From Podocnemis expansa (lineage: Eukaryota; Chordata; Testudines; Podocnemididae), in assembly GCA_007922195.1 (NCBI GenBank), contig ML682122.1, forward strand, positions 2,010,463 to 2,074,462: DNA of 64,000 nucleotides, in the 5' to 3' direction. This document shows, piece after piece, positions 44,262 through 54,515 of the stretch. The notes beneath the pieces were generated by a model. It worked only from the letters and a program-made list of their open reading frames with translations, was not told the origin of the DNA and ran no database searches. Made by a program: the position numbers and the translations under genes. The first letter of the stretch is position 1. The number at the start of each line of letters is the position of its first letter.

Positions 44262-44960
44262 GACACCATGAATAATAGAAACATAAAATAGTACGGTTGA
44301 GAAAGACCTCAGGAGTACCTACTCCAAAACTCTAACTGAAGCAGAACCAATGCTAACTAAATCATCCCAACCAGGGCTTTGTCAAGCTAGACCTTAAAAT
44401 TCTTTAAGGAAGGAGATTGCACCGCCTCTATAGGTAACCCATTCCAGAGCTTCACCACCTTCCATGTGAAAAAGATTTACCTAATAGCCAGCTTAGACTT
44501 CATCCACTGCAACTTGAGATCACTTATCCTAATTCTGTAATCTTCCACCACTGAGAACAGCCTAGATCCCTCCTCCCTGGAACCTCTTTCAGGCAGTTTA
44601 AGGTCAGTACCAAAAACTACGTCATGTATGCTGGAGACTAAACAAGACTAGTTTGCTCTATTTCTCAGAAATCATGTGGTCCAGCTCCATATTCATTAGT
44701 TTTGCCTTTCTCAGGATTTTCTCCAATTTGGCCACATCCTTCCTGAAGCATGACACACAAAACTTTACACAATATTCCAAATGTGGCCTCACAAATGCAG
44801 AATAGAGAGGAATAATCACTTCCCCTAGTCTACTGGCAGTGCTTCCACTAATATAGTCCAATATGCTATTAGCCTTCTTAACAAGAAGAGCACACTGATG
44901 ACTCATATCCAGATTTTTGTCCACTGTAACCCCCAGGTCCTTTTCCACAGAGTTGCTACT
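44262..44960 (-). repeat. CR1 LINE 3' region with ORF2 C-terminus
   Basis: On the minus strand, 44658-44948 encodes MEKDLGVTVDKNLDMSHQC, then PLYSAFVRPHLEYC and RKDVAKLEKILRKA. This is the CR1 ORF2 C-terminal block. The rest (44262-44650) is the tail and 3' untranslated region, including CATTCCAGAGCTTCACCACC in plus sense. Truncated at its 5' end. Confidence 0.9.
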
Positions 44961-45554
44961 TAGTCAGTCAGTCCCCAACATGTATCATCTATCTGGTCAG
45001 CAAGGGTGTATGGGGGGGGGCACAATGCCACCCAGCACAACAAGGAATAAAAGCTATAGCCCCTCCCCCAAACTATGGAGAAAACACATGTGATGAGGAC
45101 ACTAAGAGTATGTCTACACTAGGGAAAGTTAGTTCAAATCTGTTAATTCAAACTAATAAGTTTGAGTTTAGTTCAAACTAAACTCAAACTTATTAGATCA
45201 AATTAACAATGTGGACTAATTTGAACTAATGTTAGTTCAAATTAGTCCACATCAATGTTCCCTGTAAGCTGCACCGGTGAGCGGTGGCACAGCTGCCGCC
45301 ACTCACTGGCACAGCAAGCGCCGACTCCAGCGCAGGTCCCTGATTGGAGGACCCAGGGTCAGGGCTGGTGGGGGAGTGGAAGAGCCAGGGTCGGGGCTGG
45401 CGGGGAGTGGAAGTTGGAGATTGGAGCTGGGTCGGGGCTCCCAGGCTGGAGGCAGATTAGAAGGTGGGGAAAAGCTCATGCCACATGGGGGGAGGGGGGT
45501 TAATGTGTAAGGAAACATTTTGTTTCCCTTTCAAGTCATTGCTGCCACATAGGT

Positions 45555-45749
45555 CAGTGGTTCCCAATGTTTTCTCTGCCATGGCACTTGTTGCCACCTT
45601 TAATTCATTTGAGGCACACTGCCATATAGTTTCCAAATGAAGCCATATATTTTCATGAGCCAATGAGCCAGTCCAGACCTCTTTGAGTAGTTAAAAAAAA
45701 AAAATTGTGGCACACCTGTGTGCTGTGACACAGTGGTTGGGAAACAGTG
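45555..45749. mobile_element. Short hAT MITE (195 bp)
   Basis: Termini CAGTGGTTCCCAATGTTTTC and, reverse-complemented, CACTGTTTCCCAACCACTG. Duplications ACATAGGT (45547-45554) and AGATAGGT (45750-45757) match at 7 of 8. Contains GGCACACTGCC and an A run near 45693-45705. Confidence 0.88.
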
Positions 45750-45878
45750 AGATAGGTAGACACAAAACACAAATTCCACCCAAGATTCAGAATAAACACA
45801 GAAAACTGTATAGAACCTTATGTTATTTTATTAACACCCAGCATTTCTACAGCATTTTCCATCCCAGGATCTCTCAAT

Positions 45879-46733
45879 GGCTGTTTTCTCACACAGCGGG
45901 TTATTTCCATACGGTTGTTTTGAAACAACCATATATCGAAATAACACTTATTTCGAAACAACTTATTTCGAATTAACAAAATGTTAATTCGAAATAAGGA
46001 AAAAAACGGGAATCAAAATAGCAAGTTCACACTGTGAACTTGCTATTTCGGTACCTGGTCCAGCGGGCTGCAGGCCCTTGGGGGTGAGCCACTGCGGCAG
46101 CTCACCCTGCAACCCCAGAAAGGGGACTGCAGCCCCGGAAAGGGGGGTGCAGCCCCCAGCGGGGGGGCGAGTGGCTGCAGGGCGCTGGAGCCTGCCGCCG
46201 GAGCTGGGGTGCTGGGCTGAGCCGGCAGCCTGAGCTGCACCCCTGACACCCCCGGCGGTTCGGGGACGCCGGGCTAAGCCGGCAGCCTGGGCTGCACCCC
46301 CGACACCGCCGGTAGTGTGGGGGGAGCAGCCCGGGATGGCGCCCGGGACCCGCTGGCGAGGTTTGGAGGCAGCTTGGGGGGCTGGGTCCAGTGCCCCGCA
46401 GCCACTCACCCCCCCCTGGCCAGGGGCTGCAGCCCCCTTTCCCGGGCTGCAACCCCCTTCTGGGGCTGAGGGATAGCCCTCAGCACCCTGGCCAGGGTCC
46501 TGAGGTTTCCCCTGGCCAGGGTGCTAAGGATCCAATGTTGTTTTGGAACACTTTGTTCCGAAACAACAGGTTCACACACCTTGTTTCGAAACAAGGGTTT
46601 CGAAACAAGTTTGTTTCGACCCCAAATGGGGTTTAACTTGTTTTGAAACAACTGTGCGTCGTGTGAACAGCTGAAACCTTATTTCGAAACAACCTCTGTT
46701 GTTTCGAAATAAGGAGGCTGTGTGAACGCAGCC
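45879..46733 (-). mobile_element. Harbinger-type MITE, TTTCGAAA family, complete (855 bp)
   Basis: Left terminus GGCTGTTTTCTCACACAG, right terminus CTGTGTGAACGCAGCC, flanked by AAT (45876-45878, 46734-46736). Palindromes ATTTCGAAATAA, TTCGAATTAAC and GTTTCGAAACAA fill both subterminal zones. A GTTCACACTGTGAAC palindrome lies at 46025. The core (46060-46500) is GC-rich with GGGTGAGCC...GGCAGCTCACCC and GGGCTGCAGCCCC motifs. Relative to 17942-18708 it is inverted: the CCCCAAATGGGGTTTAAC stretch beside the other copy's gap is at 46620. Non-coding. Confidence 0.88.
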
Positions 46734-46736
46734 AAT

Positions 46737-47379
46737 GGCTCACTATAGTAAGCATTCACACATGCTTGGCTCTGTGGTATCCAAGAGGCACATCCCATCT
46801 GTGCTCACATTTAAGTGAATGGCACTAACAATACATTATAGGCAAACTACGTGTCCTCCCATTTCAATATCTTTCCAAGTGCCATAAACAATGGCTTTAG
46901 GAGGAGGTGTCCCCTCCATGCATTATTAGCACAGCTCTGTTTTCAGTTGGAAGTTGGTAAAGAAAAGTTCAAAGCTTGCAGACAAGAACATCACAAAACT
47001 GGTAGATGGGGATTGTAGCAGAGAAAGAAGGCAGCCTGATCTAACTTTTTCAGTAAAGTGGAAAAACTGTCATTGACCTTAATTTACATTAGCTCAAATA
47101 ATATATAGGCCTAAATCAGGGTGACTTCTTTTAGCTCAGTGAGTGAGATCCAGTCAGAATCGGCACATTCATTAGGAATCTCTAAAATAATAATAGAATT
47201 GTATTGGCTGTGATCATCAGCTCTTATCAGTGTAATTTCTTACAAATTTTCTTTATGTATTTTCACATCTTCTATAGGTGAACTGAAATTACAGACAACC
47301 AAAATGTTTGTTGTTCTGGAAAAGGTAATGGCTGGTACACTGAACACATTCTTAGACATTTGTCACCTTGTAAATCGGG
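46737..47379. other. Interior of the hAT element, no coding signal
   Basis: AT-rich sequence between the nested MITE and the GC-rich block. No recognisable transposase motifs. Confidence 0.4.
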
Positions 47380-47754
47380 TCACCTATCGGGTGGCAGTTC
47401 TGGCTAGCTAGTGGCAGCCCTCTGTGGCCACAGCTGCTGGGCACCCCCAGCACCCCCGAGTCCCCACATTCCAGCCCAGCAGGCAAGGCAGATAAGGTAA
47501 GCTAGGCTTCAGCCCTCCACCGGGCAAGCACAGTCATAAAGTCCCTCAAGCAGTCAGTGTTTATGGGGTCAGGTTCGGCATGGGGGGTTCACAGTGATGA
47601 GGGGGAGGGAGACACAGGCCTGCCCACTCCACTGCATCTCAGTCCAGGGTGGTATTGGGTGGCCACAGGCCACCCAAGAGCCGGTGGTGCACCTGCCAAA
47701 ACAAACTTGGTTGTACGGGGCTAGTCCGCACCCCTCCCCTGGGCTACTTCCTCC

Positions 47755-48066
47755 CTACCAAACCCCCAGGTACCTTCCCCATGGTATGCCCATCAGGCCT
47801 TCTGCCTTCGCCACAGGTAGGTCCGGACCTCCCTCTGTACCTTCAGCCAGCAGCAGTTCCTCCAGGTCACAGGCATTGGTCGGCCCCAGGTCAGCCACGT
47901 CCTCTGCAGAGGGCAGCTCATCCAGGTCCTGCGGACCCTGCTCGCCTCCTCCCTCAGGCAGCTCCTCAGCCAAAGGTAACTCCTCCAGGTCCTCACCTTG
48001 GGCAAGGTAGGTGGGGTCATCAAGGTTCTGGTTACACCCTTGCTCTTCCCAGTCAGGGAGCTCCAC
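47755..48066 (-). other. Acidic repeat reading frame, unclassified
   Basis: A 103-codon minus-strand frame with three imperfect ~18-residue repeats: DLEELPLAEELPEGG, DLDELPSAEDVADLG and DLEELLLAEGTEGG. Strongly acidic and Leu-rich, without other features. It sits in a GC-rich block (47380-48180) inside the hAT nest. It may be part of another retroelement or a repeat artefact; I do not recognise a family. No start or promoter supports expression. Confidence 0.3.
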
Positions 48067-48229
48067 CTTCCAGCTGGTACCTTCTCCTCCTTCTCCCCTG
48101 TGGCTGCTCGGTCCGCTCTCATAAATAGTCCTCCCATCCTCCAGCCAGCCCCTTTGGTTCCCGGCTCACACTGGGTCCATGCCCTTCCCTGGCCCGCAGG
48201 GGGAGTGCAAGAGCTTGGGCCTGCGTTTC

Positions 48230-48502
48230 ACTTTGCTACACACCTATACACTGGCAGAAGATAAGTTCCCATTCCTGGCCCATTTGGTTGATATATGCGG
48301 TACATTTCAAGCATCTAGTGCAGATGCTGAACAAGGCTTCAGTCTAATGAGTAATATTAAGACAGAGCCTCATAAAAGGTTGGATGTTTCTCATCTAGAC
48401 ATGCTAATGTGCATCAAGTCATATCTAAGTGCTGGATTCAAGGCTGACCTCGACTTTGTATATGCATTCTGGAAATGTGCAAAGACAGGTGTCAAAAACT
48501 GA
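48230..48502 (+). pseudogene. hAT transposase C-terminal dimerisation domain remnant
   Basis: The frame ending at 48502 reads FPFLAHLVDICGTFQASSAD, then EQGFSLMSNIKTEPHKRLD, HLDMLMCIKSYL. This is the hAT C-terminal signature (xFxLLxxxxxxxxxxPxSxxxxERGFSLMxxIKTxxRxRLxxxxLxxLMxI). The residues upstream of 48230 do not resemble a transposase. A poly(A) signal-like AATAAA follows at 48550. Confidence 0.8.
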
Positions 48503-48619
48503 GGTGTAGAGGAGGCTTGATAGGCAGCTTCATTGCTTCATATTTGTTTAATAAAAATGTTAAACTGAAATACTGTGGTTTTATTAATTTACTGAAATTT
48601 GAACAAAAAGACATCTATA

Positions 48620-48789
48620 CAATGTTCCCTCTCTAAGCTGGTGATGCAACTGAGCAAGTTATGGATGCCGTTGGGGAGCAAATGAGCAGTGGCTCAGGGG
48701 CCCAGTCCCGGGACAGGGAATGGGCAGGGAACTTGCTCAGCTGCATCCACAAGTTGCTCAGCTGCATCATCAGCTTAGAGGGAACATTG
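48620..48789. repeat. Imperfect inverted repeat at the hAT right end
   Basis: CAATGTTCCCTCTCTAAGCTGG at 48621 is mirrored by CAGCTTAGAGGGAACATTG at 48771-48789. The arms extend ~40 bp (GATGCAACTGAGCAAGTT / AAGTTGCTCAGCTGCATC). It could be a 169-bp MITE of its own, but its flanks do not form a target duplication. It may instead be an extra inverted copy of the terminus. Confidence 0.6.
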
Positions 48790-49069
48790 GTCCATGTTGT
48801 TAATTTGAACTAATTGTCCTTAATTGGAATTTATTAAGTTCAAACTAAGAGTTAATCCTTTTCTACATTGTTCTTAGTTCTAACTAACGATCATACTTAG
48901 GGTTTAGTTTGAACTAACCAGCAGGTCTTGGTATTTCAAACTAAGCTTTCATTAGTTCTCATTAAGGAATTAGTATGAACTAATGAAAGCCTAGTGTAGA
49001 CTGCTACTAAGTTAGTTAGAATTAAGACTCTTTCATTTGAACTAACTCGCAAGTGTAGGTATAGCCTAA

Positions 49070-49433
49070 AAGTCTGCAGCATGCCATCACTTTCTCACAT
49101 GGCATTTCATATGGTCAGAGGCAGAAGAGGTATAGTGAAATTCAGACCTTATTGAAGTCAAGGTAAGTTTCATCACTGACATCAAGAAAGACAAGATTTC
49201 ACCACATTGACTATGTTGATCATTCAGTAAATCATCTCAGATATTCCTTCTTTCTTTTCAGCCTAAAACAATTGGCTTAAGAAAAGAAAAGAAACAAAAG
49301 GAAACAAAGCAAAAAGAAACAAAAAGAAAAGATGCCAGGCGTTATCAAAAATGAAAAAAAAAGTTATCCTTATTTTATTTCAGATTCAAACAATTTGTTG
49401 TGATTTCTGAATTCTTGGCAAGGACACAAACTC
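49070..49433. other. No recognised gene
   Basis: AT-rich, with AAGAAAAGAAAC-rich runs at 49279-49330. Possibly includes the displaced C-terminal codons of the OR pseudogene (minus strand, 49400-49436). Confidence 0.4.
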
Positions 49434-49664
49434 ATTGGTTATGTCCACATGTAGATGGTTAAATCGATATAACTGAAATTGATTTAATAAAATTGAAATA
49501 AAAACCATTAAATTGATTTAAGTTAAATCGATTTAACAGGTCCACACTGAAGAAACCCCCAAATCAAAATAGAAATGACAGACACAGGACTTGCTATTCC
49601 GATTCAGAAGAGGGGCACCATGGGAGGTGTGGCAACATGGTCCCCTCACTGGGCCATGCCCCAG

Positions 49665-49678
49665 CCAATCCCATAAAA
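49665..49678 (+). promoter_or_regulatory. CCAAT/TATA-like core promoter of H2 transposase
   Basis: CCAAT at 49665-49669 and CATAAAA at 49672-49678, 61 bp before the ATG at 49740, aligned with the better TATAAAA of H1. Confidence 0.45.
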
Positions 49679-49739
49679 GCAGGATCTGATCTCACCTCCC
49701 TGTTCATTCTGCCTAGCAGGAGACTGCGAGACACATAGC

Positions 49740-51474
49740 ATGGAAGCTCCCCAGCTTCCCAGCTGTCGCCGTGCTGTTGCTAGATCCTCTGCTGGCCTGC
49801 AGGGTGTCATCCTGCAATAGAACACTCTGTTCTCAGACCCTGATGGTGCCCAGGCTGTGCTCCAGGCTATTGTATTGCTGGGCCTCAGAGCAGCCCTAGT
49901 TCCCCTCCCCACTTCTGTGCCTCATCACATCTCTGCACAGATCAGTACAGACTGGTGGGAGTGGGTAGTGCTTGGAACCTGGGGTGATGAGCAGTGGTGG
50001 AGGAATCTCCGAATGAGCAGGGGGAGCTTCTCCAACCTGATTGTGGAACTTGACCCAGTTCTGCGCCAAAGGCAGAGGCGCTGCTGGCGCTGGGCACCCT
50101 GGGTCACATGCCCCGAACCCCAGTGCCGGTGCCCCGGATCTCTGGCCCAATTGGGCCGGAGATCTGGGGCCCAGGTGCCAGCGGCTGCTGTGGCCCCATC
50201 CCCGGTAGGGGACGTGGGTCCCAGTCTCCTGTGGCTGCTTCCGTACCCGTCCCCAGCCGGGGATGTGGGGCCCAGCCTCCTGCGGCCGCTTCCGGCCCCG
50301 GCCCCCACTGGGGATCTGGGGCCTGGCTGCCCGTGGCCATGGTGGGCAATCCGGGGCCCGGCCATGCATGCCAGCAGCAGCCCCAACCCCATCCAGGGAT
50401 GCAGGACACCACTGCCCGCAGCCACTTCCGGCCGGGGTCACAGTGGGGGATGTGGGGCCTAGCAACATCCAGCGGTACGGTGGCGCCTGTCCCTGTCCCT
50501 GGCCAGGGGGTGGCACCTGCAGGCTGGGGGTGGAGCCTGTGGGGCAGGGGGTGGGGCCTGGGACCATGCCCCGGGTCCCTTCCCCAGTCAGCGATGCCCC
50601 TGGCCGAAGGCACACCATCATGTGAGCAGCCATCCCTGTTGACAAGAGAGTGGCCATCATTCTCTGGAAGATGGCCACTTCTGAGTCGTACAGGTTCGTG
50701 GCACACTTCTTCAGCATAGGGAGGTCCACTACTGGCGAAGTGCTCCTACAGGTCACCAGCACCATCAGCACGATCCTGCTGCCACATTTTGTCACCCAAA
50801 GAGAGCGGCAAGACACCATTGCTGGCATGGCCACCTTTGGGTTTCCTAGTAGGATACTGGATGCCATGCACATCCCTGTGAGAGCCCGAGAGCACCAAGC
50901 AGCCAAGTTCAGGGACCTGAAGGGATACCACTTGGTTTCCTGCAGACCCCTGTGGAACACCTGGGCATCTTTCAAAACTGTTATGTGGGATGGCCAGGGA
51001 GGGCGCATGATGTGAGGACCCTCCGTAACTCTGCTCTCAACCCGGGCATGGAGGTGGGCACCTTCTCCCCCCCATAACATTGCTGTTGGGGGAGTTGAGG
51101 TGCCCATCCTCATTGTCACCAATGCAGCCTATCCCATCTGCCTATGGCTCATGTGCCCATACACAGAACCCCTCAATACTAGCCAGCAGCTTTTCAACTG
51201 CCTTGTGAGCTGCGGCCGGCTGAAGGCGCGATGGAGGTTCCTCCTTATGCATCTCCACCTTGCAGAGGAGACGACTACAGAGGTCATAAGTGCCTGTGTG
51301 ACCCTGCATAACTTTTGCGAGCTGCAGGGGGAGACTGTTGCTGCCACCTGGGAGGCTGAGGCACTGCTCATTGGTGGCCAGTACAAGCAATCTGCACCCA
51401 TGGCCCCAAGGGAGCGAGCATCACAAAGGGCGAGCACAGTTCACAATGCACTGATGAACTTTTTTTTCCAGTGA
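49740..51474 (+). pseudogene. HARBI1-like DDE transposase, decayed and split (H2)
   Basis: The homologue of the H1 transposase starts at ATG 49740 (MEAPQLPSC). Blocks: TDWWEWVVLGTWGDEQWWRN and RMSRGSFSNLI before 50065; then a 530-bp hAT insertion; then AIPVDKRVAIILWKM and YRFVAHFFSIGRSTTGEVLL, retained here but deleted in H1. Next are GFPSRILDAMHIPVRAREHQ with the first Asp and GYHLVSCRPLW. After shifts come TNAAYPICLWLMCPY (second Asp changed to Asn) and FNCLVSCGRLKARWRFLL, where the VExAFG Glu region is shortened. The C-terminus ends at 51474. Multiple lesions; inactive. Confidence 0.85.
50073..50602. mobile_element. GC-rich non-autonomous hAT element (copy 2) in H2 transposase
   Basis: Termini CAGAGGCGCTGCTGG and, reverse-complemented, CAGGGGCATCGCTG. 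Duplications GCCAAAGG (50065-50072) and GCCGAAGG (50603-50610) match at 7 of 8. The interior has ~55-bp units (GGGGATGTGGGGCCCAGCCTC, CTGCGGCCGCTTCCG). The ends and several internal phrases match copy 1 at 29626-30044. The long minus-strand frame over it (to ~400 codons) is a GC-repeat artefact. Confidence 0.9.
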
Positions 51475-51749
51475 GGAACTCTGAGGGCCAGGCCTGCCCC
51501 ACCACACCCCCCTCTCCTCTCCTTCTGTCACAGTCAGCCCCCACCCATCCACCCACACCGGGAACCACACCCAACAAAAAAACTTACATGCAGTAATATG
51601 TTGTAACAAATGTTTCTTTAACATAATGTTGAGGATTGGGGCAAAGAAGGGCTGGGGAGGGTAGGGGGATGTGGAACTTGGGGGGGGGACTGAGGGAGGG
51701 AATTTAGGAGTGGGGGATCTGGGGGAATGCCTCAAACTGGGAAAGGGGA

Positions 51750-53391
51750 TTTGGGTGTGGGAGAACTGGGGGAGGGCCTCAAAGTGTGAAAGGGGATTTT
51801 GGTTGGGGATTGGCGAGTTTGGATGGGACGGGAGTCCCTAAGGGGGACCTGTGTGGGGGTCCTGGGGTGTCGTCCCATGCCCCTGCCCATGGCACCACCC
51901 TGGGTCCCAGGGTGACTTTGACATGGAACCTGAGGCTCCCTGTGTGGACCTCCTTCAGTTGGTGTGGGGACCATGTGCACAGTGATGCGCTGGAGGCTTG
52001 TGGCAATGTCCTGCACCGCAGTGCTCAGGGCATGCAGCACAGTGCTCTGGCACTCCATTGTCACAATCTGCTGATCCAGTGCGGCAACCACGCAGTCATG
52101 GGCACTGGCCGCAGAGCAGACAGATGGCAGCAACCTGATGGCGGACCTGCTTCTTTCCAGGCCTGGGCAGAGTCCTCTGCTCACTGGCCCAGCTCAAGGA
52201 GGCTGGCCAGGATTTCATCCCGCATCTGGTGGTCCCTCCTCCTCCATCTTGGGGTGGATTGCAGGCTCCGAGCAGCAGCATGGCCGGCAGCTTCACAAGC
52301 TGCTGGTGGGAAGCACAAAACAGGATTGGCCTCCACTGTGTGCCGGCCTTGGCTGTGCGCAGCCTCTCTGCAGCAAACTCCTCTGCCCTGACTGTCAGCA
52401 GGATTCTGGATCTGGGTCCTGTGAGACACTGCCCTGGAGGCATGCACGGCCTAGCATTGCCCACAATGGTGAGCTGCAGTCACCCAGGACTTGGTCTGGG
52501 GAGTCGCCCAAGGCCATGTGCCAGTGGTGTAGCCTGTATGTTGTCTGCCCATGATGTAGCCTCATCTTTGTACTGGCACCCCCTGTTGAGCAACCCCCAT
52601 CCCGCATGGTCCTGTGGCCCTGGTGCCACGTCTCTCAGGCACCCGTGCCCATGGGAGGGCCTCTGTATCCCTCTTCCTTGTGCCCTGCCTGTCCCTGTGC
52701 TGTGCCCCCCTCAGTGCCCGTGACCTGGGCAGGCTCAGCCCTCCCTGCATGTTGGGGAGGGGAACACTCACCAACAAGTGCTCCAGATGTCCATCTGAAT
52801 GTCCCTTCGTTGGGCTCTGATTCCATGGGCACTGAAACTTCTGTATGTCCCTCTTCCTCCTCAGGGGTGGCAGTCCCCTCCTCCCAGACAGCAAACAGCT
52901 CTGGACTCCCCGCTGCAGCCTTTTGTGGTGGTGCTGTGACACCTGGCTGGCTGGCATCACTGACTTTCAGGGACACCTCTGCATCGGCATCACCTCTCTC
53001 AGGGGGTGAGCCCCTGGATGGGGCTGAGCAGAGTTGATGGCCCAAGCTGAGATGCCACTGGGCTCCCCTGCAAAAACTCAGGGACCTCCTCATAAAACAG
53101 GCAGGTGGCAGTGCTAACTGCCCCCTGGAGCTGGCATGCCTCCATGGTCTGGGAATGGTGCTGCTGAAGGAGCTTGATCTTGAAGCAAACTTGCTCTGTC
53201 GTGCATGTGTGGCCCTGGGTAGACAGCTCTGCGGCTATGTCCGCATACACATCCTGGTTCCTGTGCTTAGCACTGAACTGGGCAAGGATGTCCTGCCTCC
53301 ACCACATGTGGAGGAGACAGAGGACCTCCTCGTGTATCCACACAGGGGTGTGGCATCTCCCCTGTGTGGCATCTAGGGCACGAGCTGCCAT
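51750..53391 (-). pseudogene. Harbinger companion gene with Myb/SANT domain (H2)
   Basis: The minus-strand start at 53391 opens MAARALDATQGRCHTPVW. A trihelix/Myb-SANT-like domain follows: HEEVLCLLHMW, FSAKHRNQDVYADIAAEL, then TTEQVCFKIKLLQQ and CLFYEEVPEFL. This matches the DNA-binding partner of Harbinger transposases. After a shift near 53040 an acidic linker continues to ~52765, where a splice donor (TTG|GTGAGT) is conserved with H1. An acceptor (CTTCCCACCAG) lies near 52305. The second exon ends in a helical region (VVAALDQQIVTMECQ). Decayed by at least one shift. Confidence 0.7.
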
Positions 53392-53736
53392 GGTGCCTTA
53401 TGGCTGTGAACAGGCTGCCTGGCAGGGGTGGGGCATGGCGCTTTCTCCTTCCTGGTGCTGTGCACCCTGGGAGGAAAAAGGTCAAATTGTGTTAAATCAA
53501 AATAAGGGTTATTTCAAAGTAATATGTCTGAACAGTGTTATTTCACAACAACTGTTCTGATTTAACAGATGTTTTGCATTAAAGTAGATTTAACCCATTT
53601 TGATTGAACATCTCTTGAAGTGAAATGACAGAGATCATCATTTTGATTTAGGAGAACATTGTGTGGACCTAATATTTTTTAAATTGAAATAACCACAATT
53701 ATTTTGATTTTAAAGGTACGTGTGGACATACCCACT

Positions 53737-54515
53737 GAGAGTTTTCCTCATTGCATCAATGTTCTTGTTGCTCAGACAATATATGGGGCAGTTGATTAGT
53801 GGGGTTGGGATAGCACACAACCCAGAGCACCTTTGTTCAGGTATATCACTGTGCTGAATTTTTGTAGTATGTGCATGATCCTAAAAACCACAACTGACAC
53901 AAAGATGTGAGAGCAGCAGGTTGAAAACACCTTTTTTCTGCCAATTGTAGGAGTTTTCAGGTGAATGAAAATGACATAAACATTCGGTCAACAGGCTTTA
54001 CAGAAATGGTGAGAGAATGCAAAGAGAGGCCAGAATCAAATCTAGTAGTATGACTAGACTGGTGCGTATGCCGGCAAGTTTTAAGACTGGGGTGACATCA
54101 CAAAAGAAGGAATTTACTTTGTTCGGGCTACAGAAAGTTAACTGTGACATCGAGGATGATATACTGATACTACTAAAGTAGCCACTTATCCAAGACCCGG
54201 CTGCTAGCCAGAGGCAGAATGTCTTGTTCATGAAGGATGCCAGGTCCAATGGTTTTCATAAGACATTGGAGAGAAGAGACAATGTTCTGTGGATGACAGT
54301 CCTGCAAATGGGGTAAAACTGCAATACAATCACTGATAGGAATTGTTCAGTCCCCACCCAAGAAGCAGGCCAGCATCATGGGCTGGATAGTAGTGGTACG
54401 GCAGGTGTCCATGCAGGTAAACTTCCCAAAAAGGAGGAAATGAGGTTATTGCAGTGTCTTTGTGCAGCTGCAAAATAAAATGTGAATGTTAACCATTGAT
54501 GCCTTGGGCATGTTG
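53737..54515 (-). pseudogene. Olfactory receptor pseudogene (fourth copy)
   Basis: Minus-strand pieces align along OR-1 to OR-3: a broken TM1 region (~54490-54515); FGKFTCMDTCRTTTIQPMML and LGGD-stop (54350-54440); MNKTFCLWLAAGSWISGY (54180-54225); SQLTFCSPNKVNSFFCDVTP with KLAGIRT (54070-54160); and TPLINCPIYCLSNKN (53760-53820). The first ECL2 cysteine is kept but the last is Gly. There are several shifts and stops. The C-terminal tail is cut by the H2 insertion at 53733. Confidence 0.9.

Larger units (their letters stand above)
45253..48789 (+). mobile_element. hAT transposon (3.5 kb) inside MITE, decayed
   Basis: Left terminus CAATGTTCCCTGTAAGCTG; right terminus CAGCTTAGAGGGAACATTG, its inverted partner. 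Candidate 8-bp duplications are GTCCACAT (45245-45252) and GTCCATGT (48790-48797), 6 of 8. Near its right end it encodes the hAT C-terminal dimerisation domain (48230-48502). The left half is replaced or interrupted by a hAT MITE (45555-45749), a Harbinger-type MITE (45879-46733) and unclassified GC-rich DNA (47380-48180). It was once autonomous and is now dead. Confidence 0.7.
45106..49066 (+). mobile_element. Harbinger-type MITE (AGTTCRAACTAA family) holding a nest
   Basis: Left terminus GAGTATGTCTACACTAG and right terminus AAGTGTAGGTATAGCC are flanked by a perfect TAA duplication (45103-45105, 49067-49069). Host sequence is 45106-45252 and 48798-49066, with AGTTCAAACTAA, TTTGAACTAA and GTTAGTTAGAATTAA motifs. 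It totals ~416 bp after removing the inserted 3.5 kb, matching the ~427-bp relative at 33709. The insert is a hAT element that itself carries two further elements. Confidence 0.8.
49437..53733 (+). mobile_element. Former autonomous Harbinger-type transposon H2 (4.3 kb)
   Basis: Left terminus GGTTATGTCCACATGTAG and right terminus ACGTGTGGACATACCC. Flanks are ATT (49434-49436) and ACT (53734-53736), an imperfect 3-bp duplication. The left subterminal zone has TTAAATCGATATAAC, TTGATTTAAGTTAAATCGATT palindromes; the right has TTATTTCA and TTTGATTTA motifs. It carries a plus-strand transposase gene (49740-51474) split by a hAT, and a convergent Myb/SANT gene (-, to 53391). Same layout as H1 but a different palindrome family. 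Confidence 0.85.

Noticed and set aside
49896..51122. A 408-codon minus-strand open frame
   Set aside because: It runs antisense to the transposase and through the GC-rich hAT insert; composition is Pro/Gly/Arg repeats with no domain.
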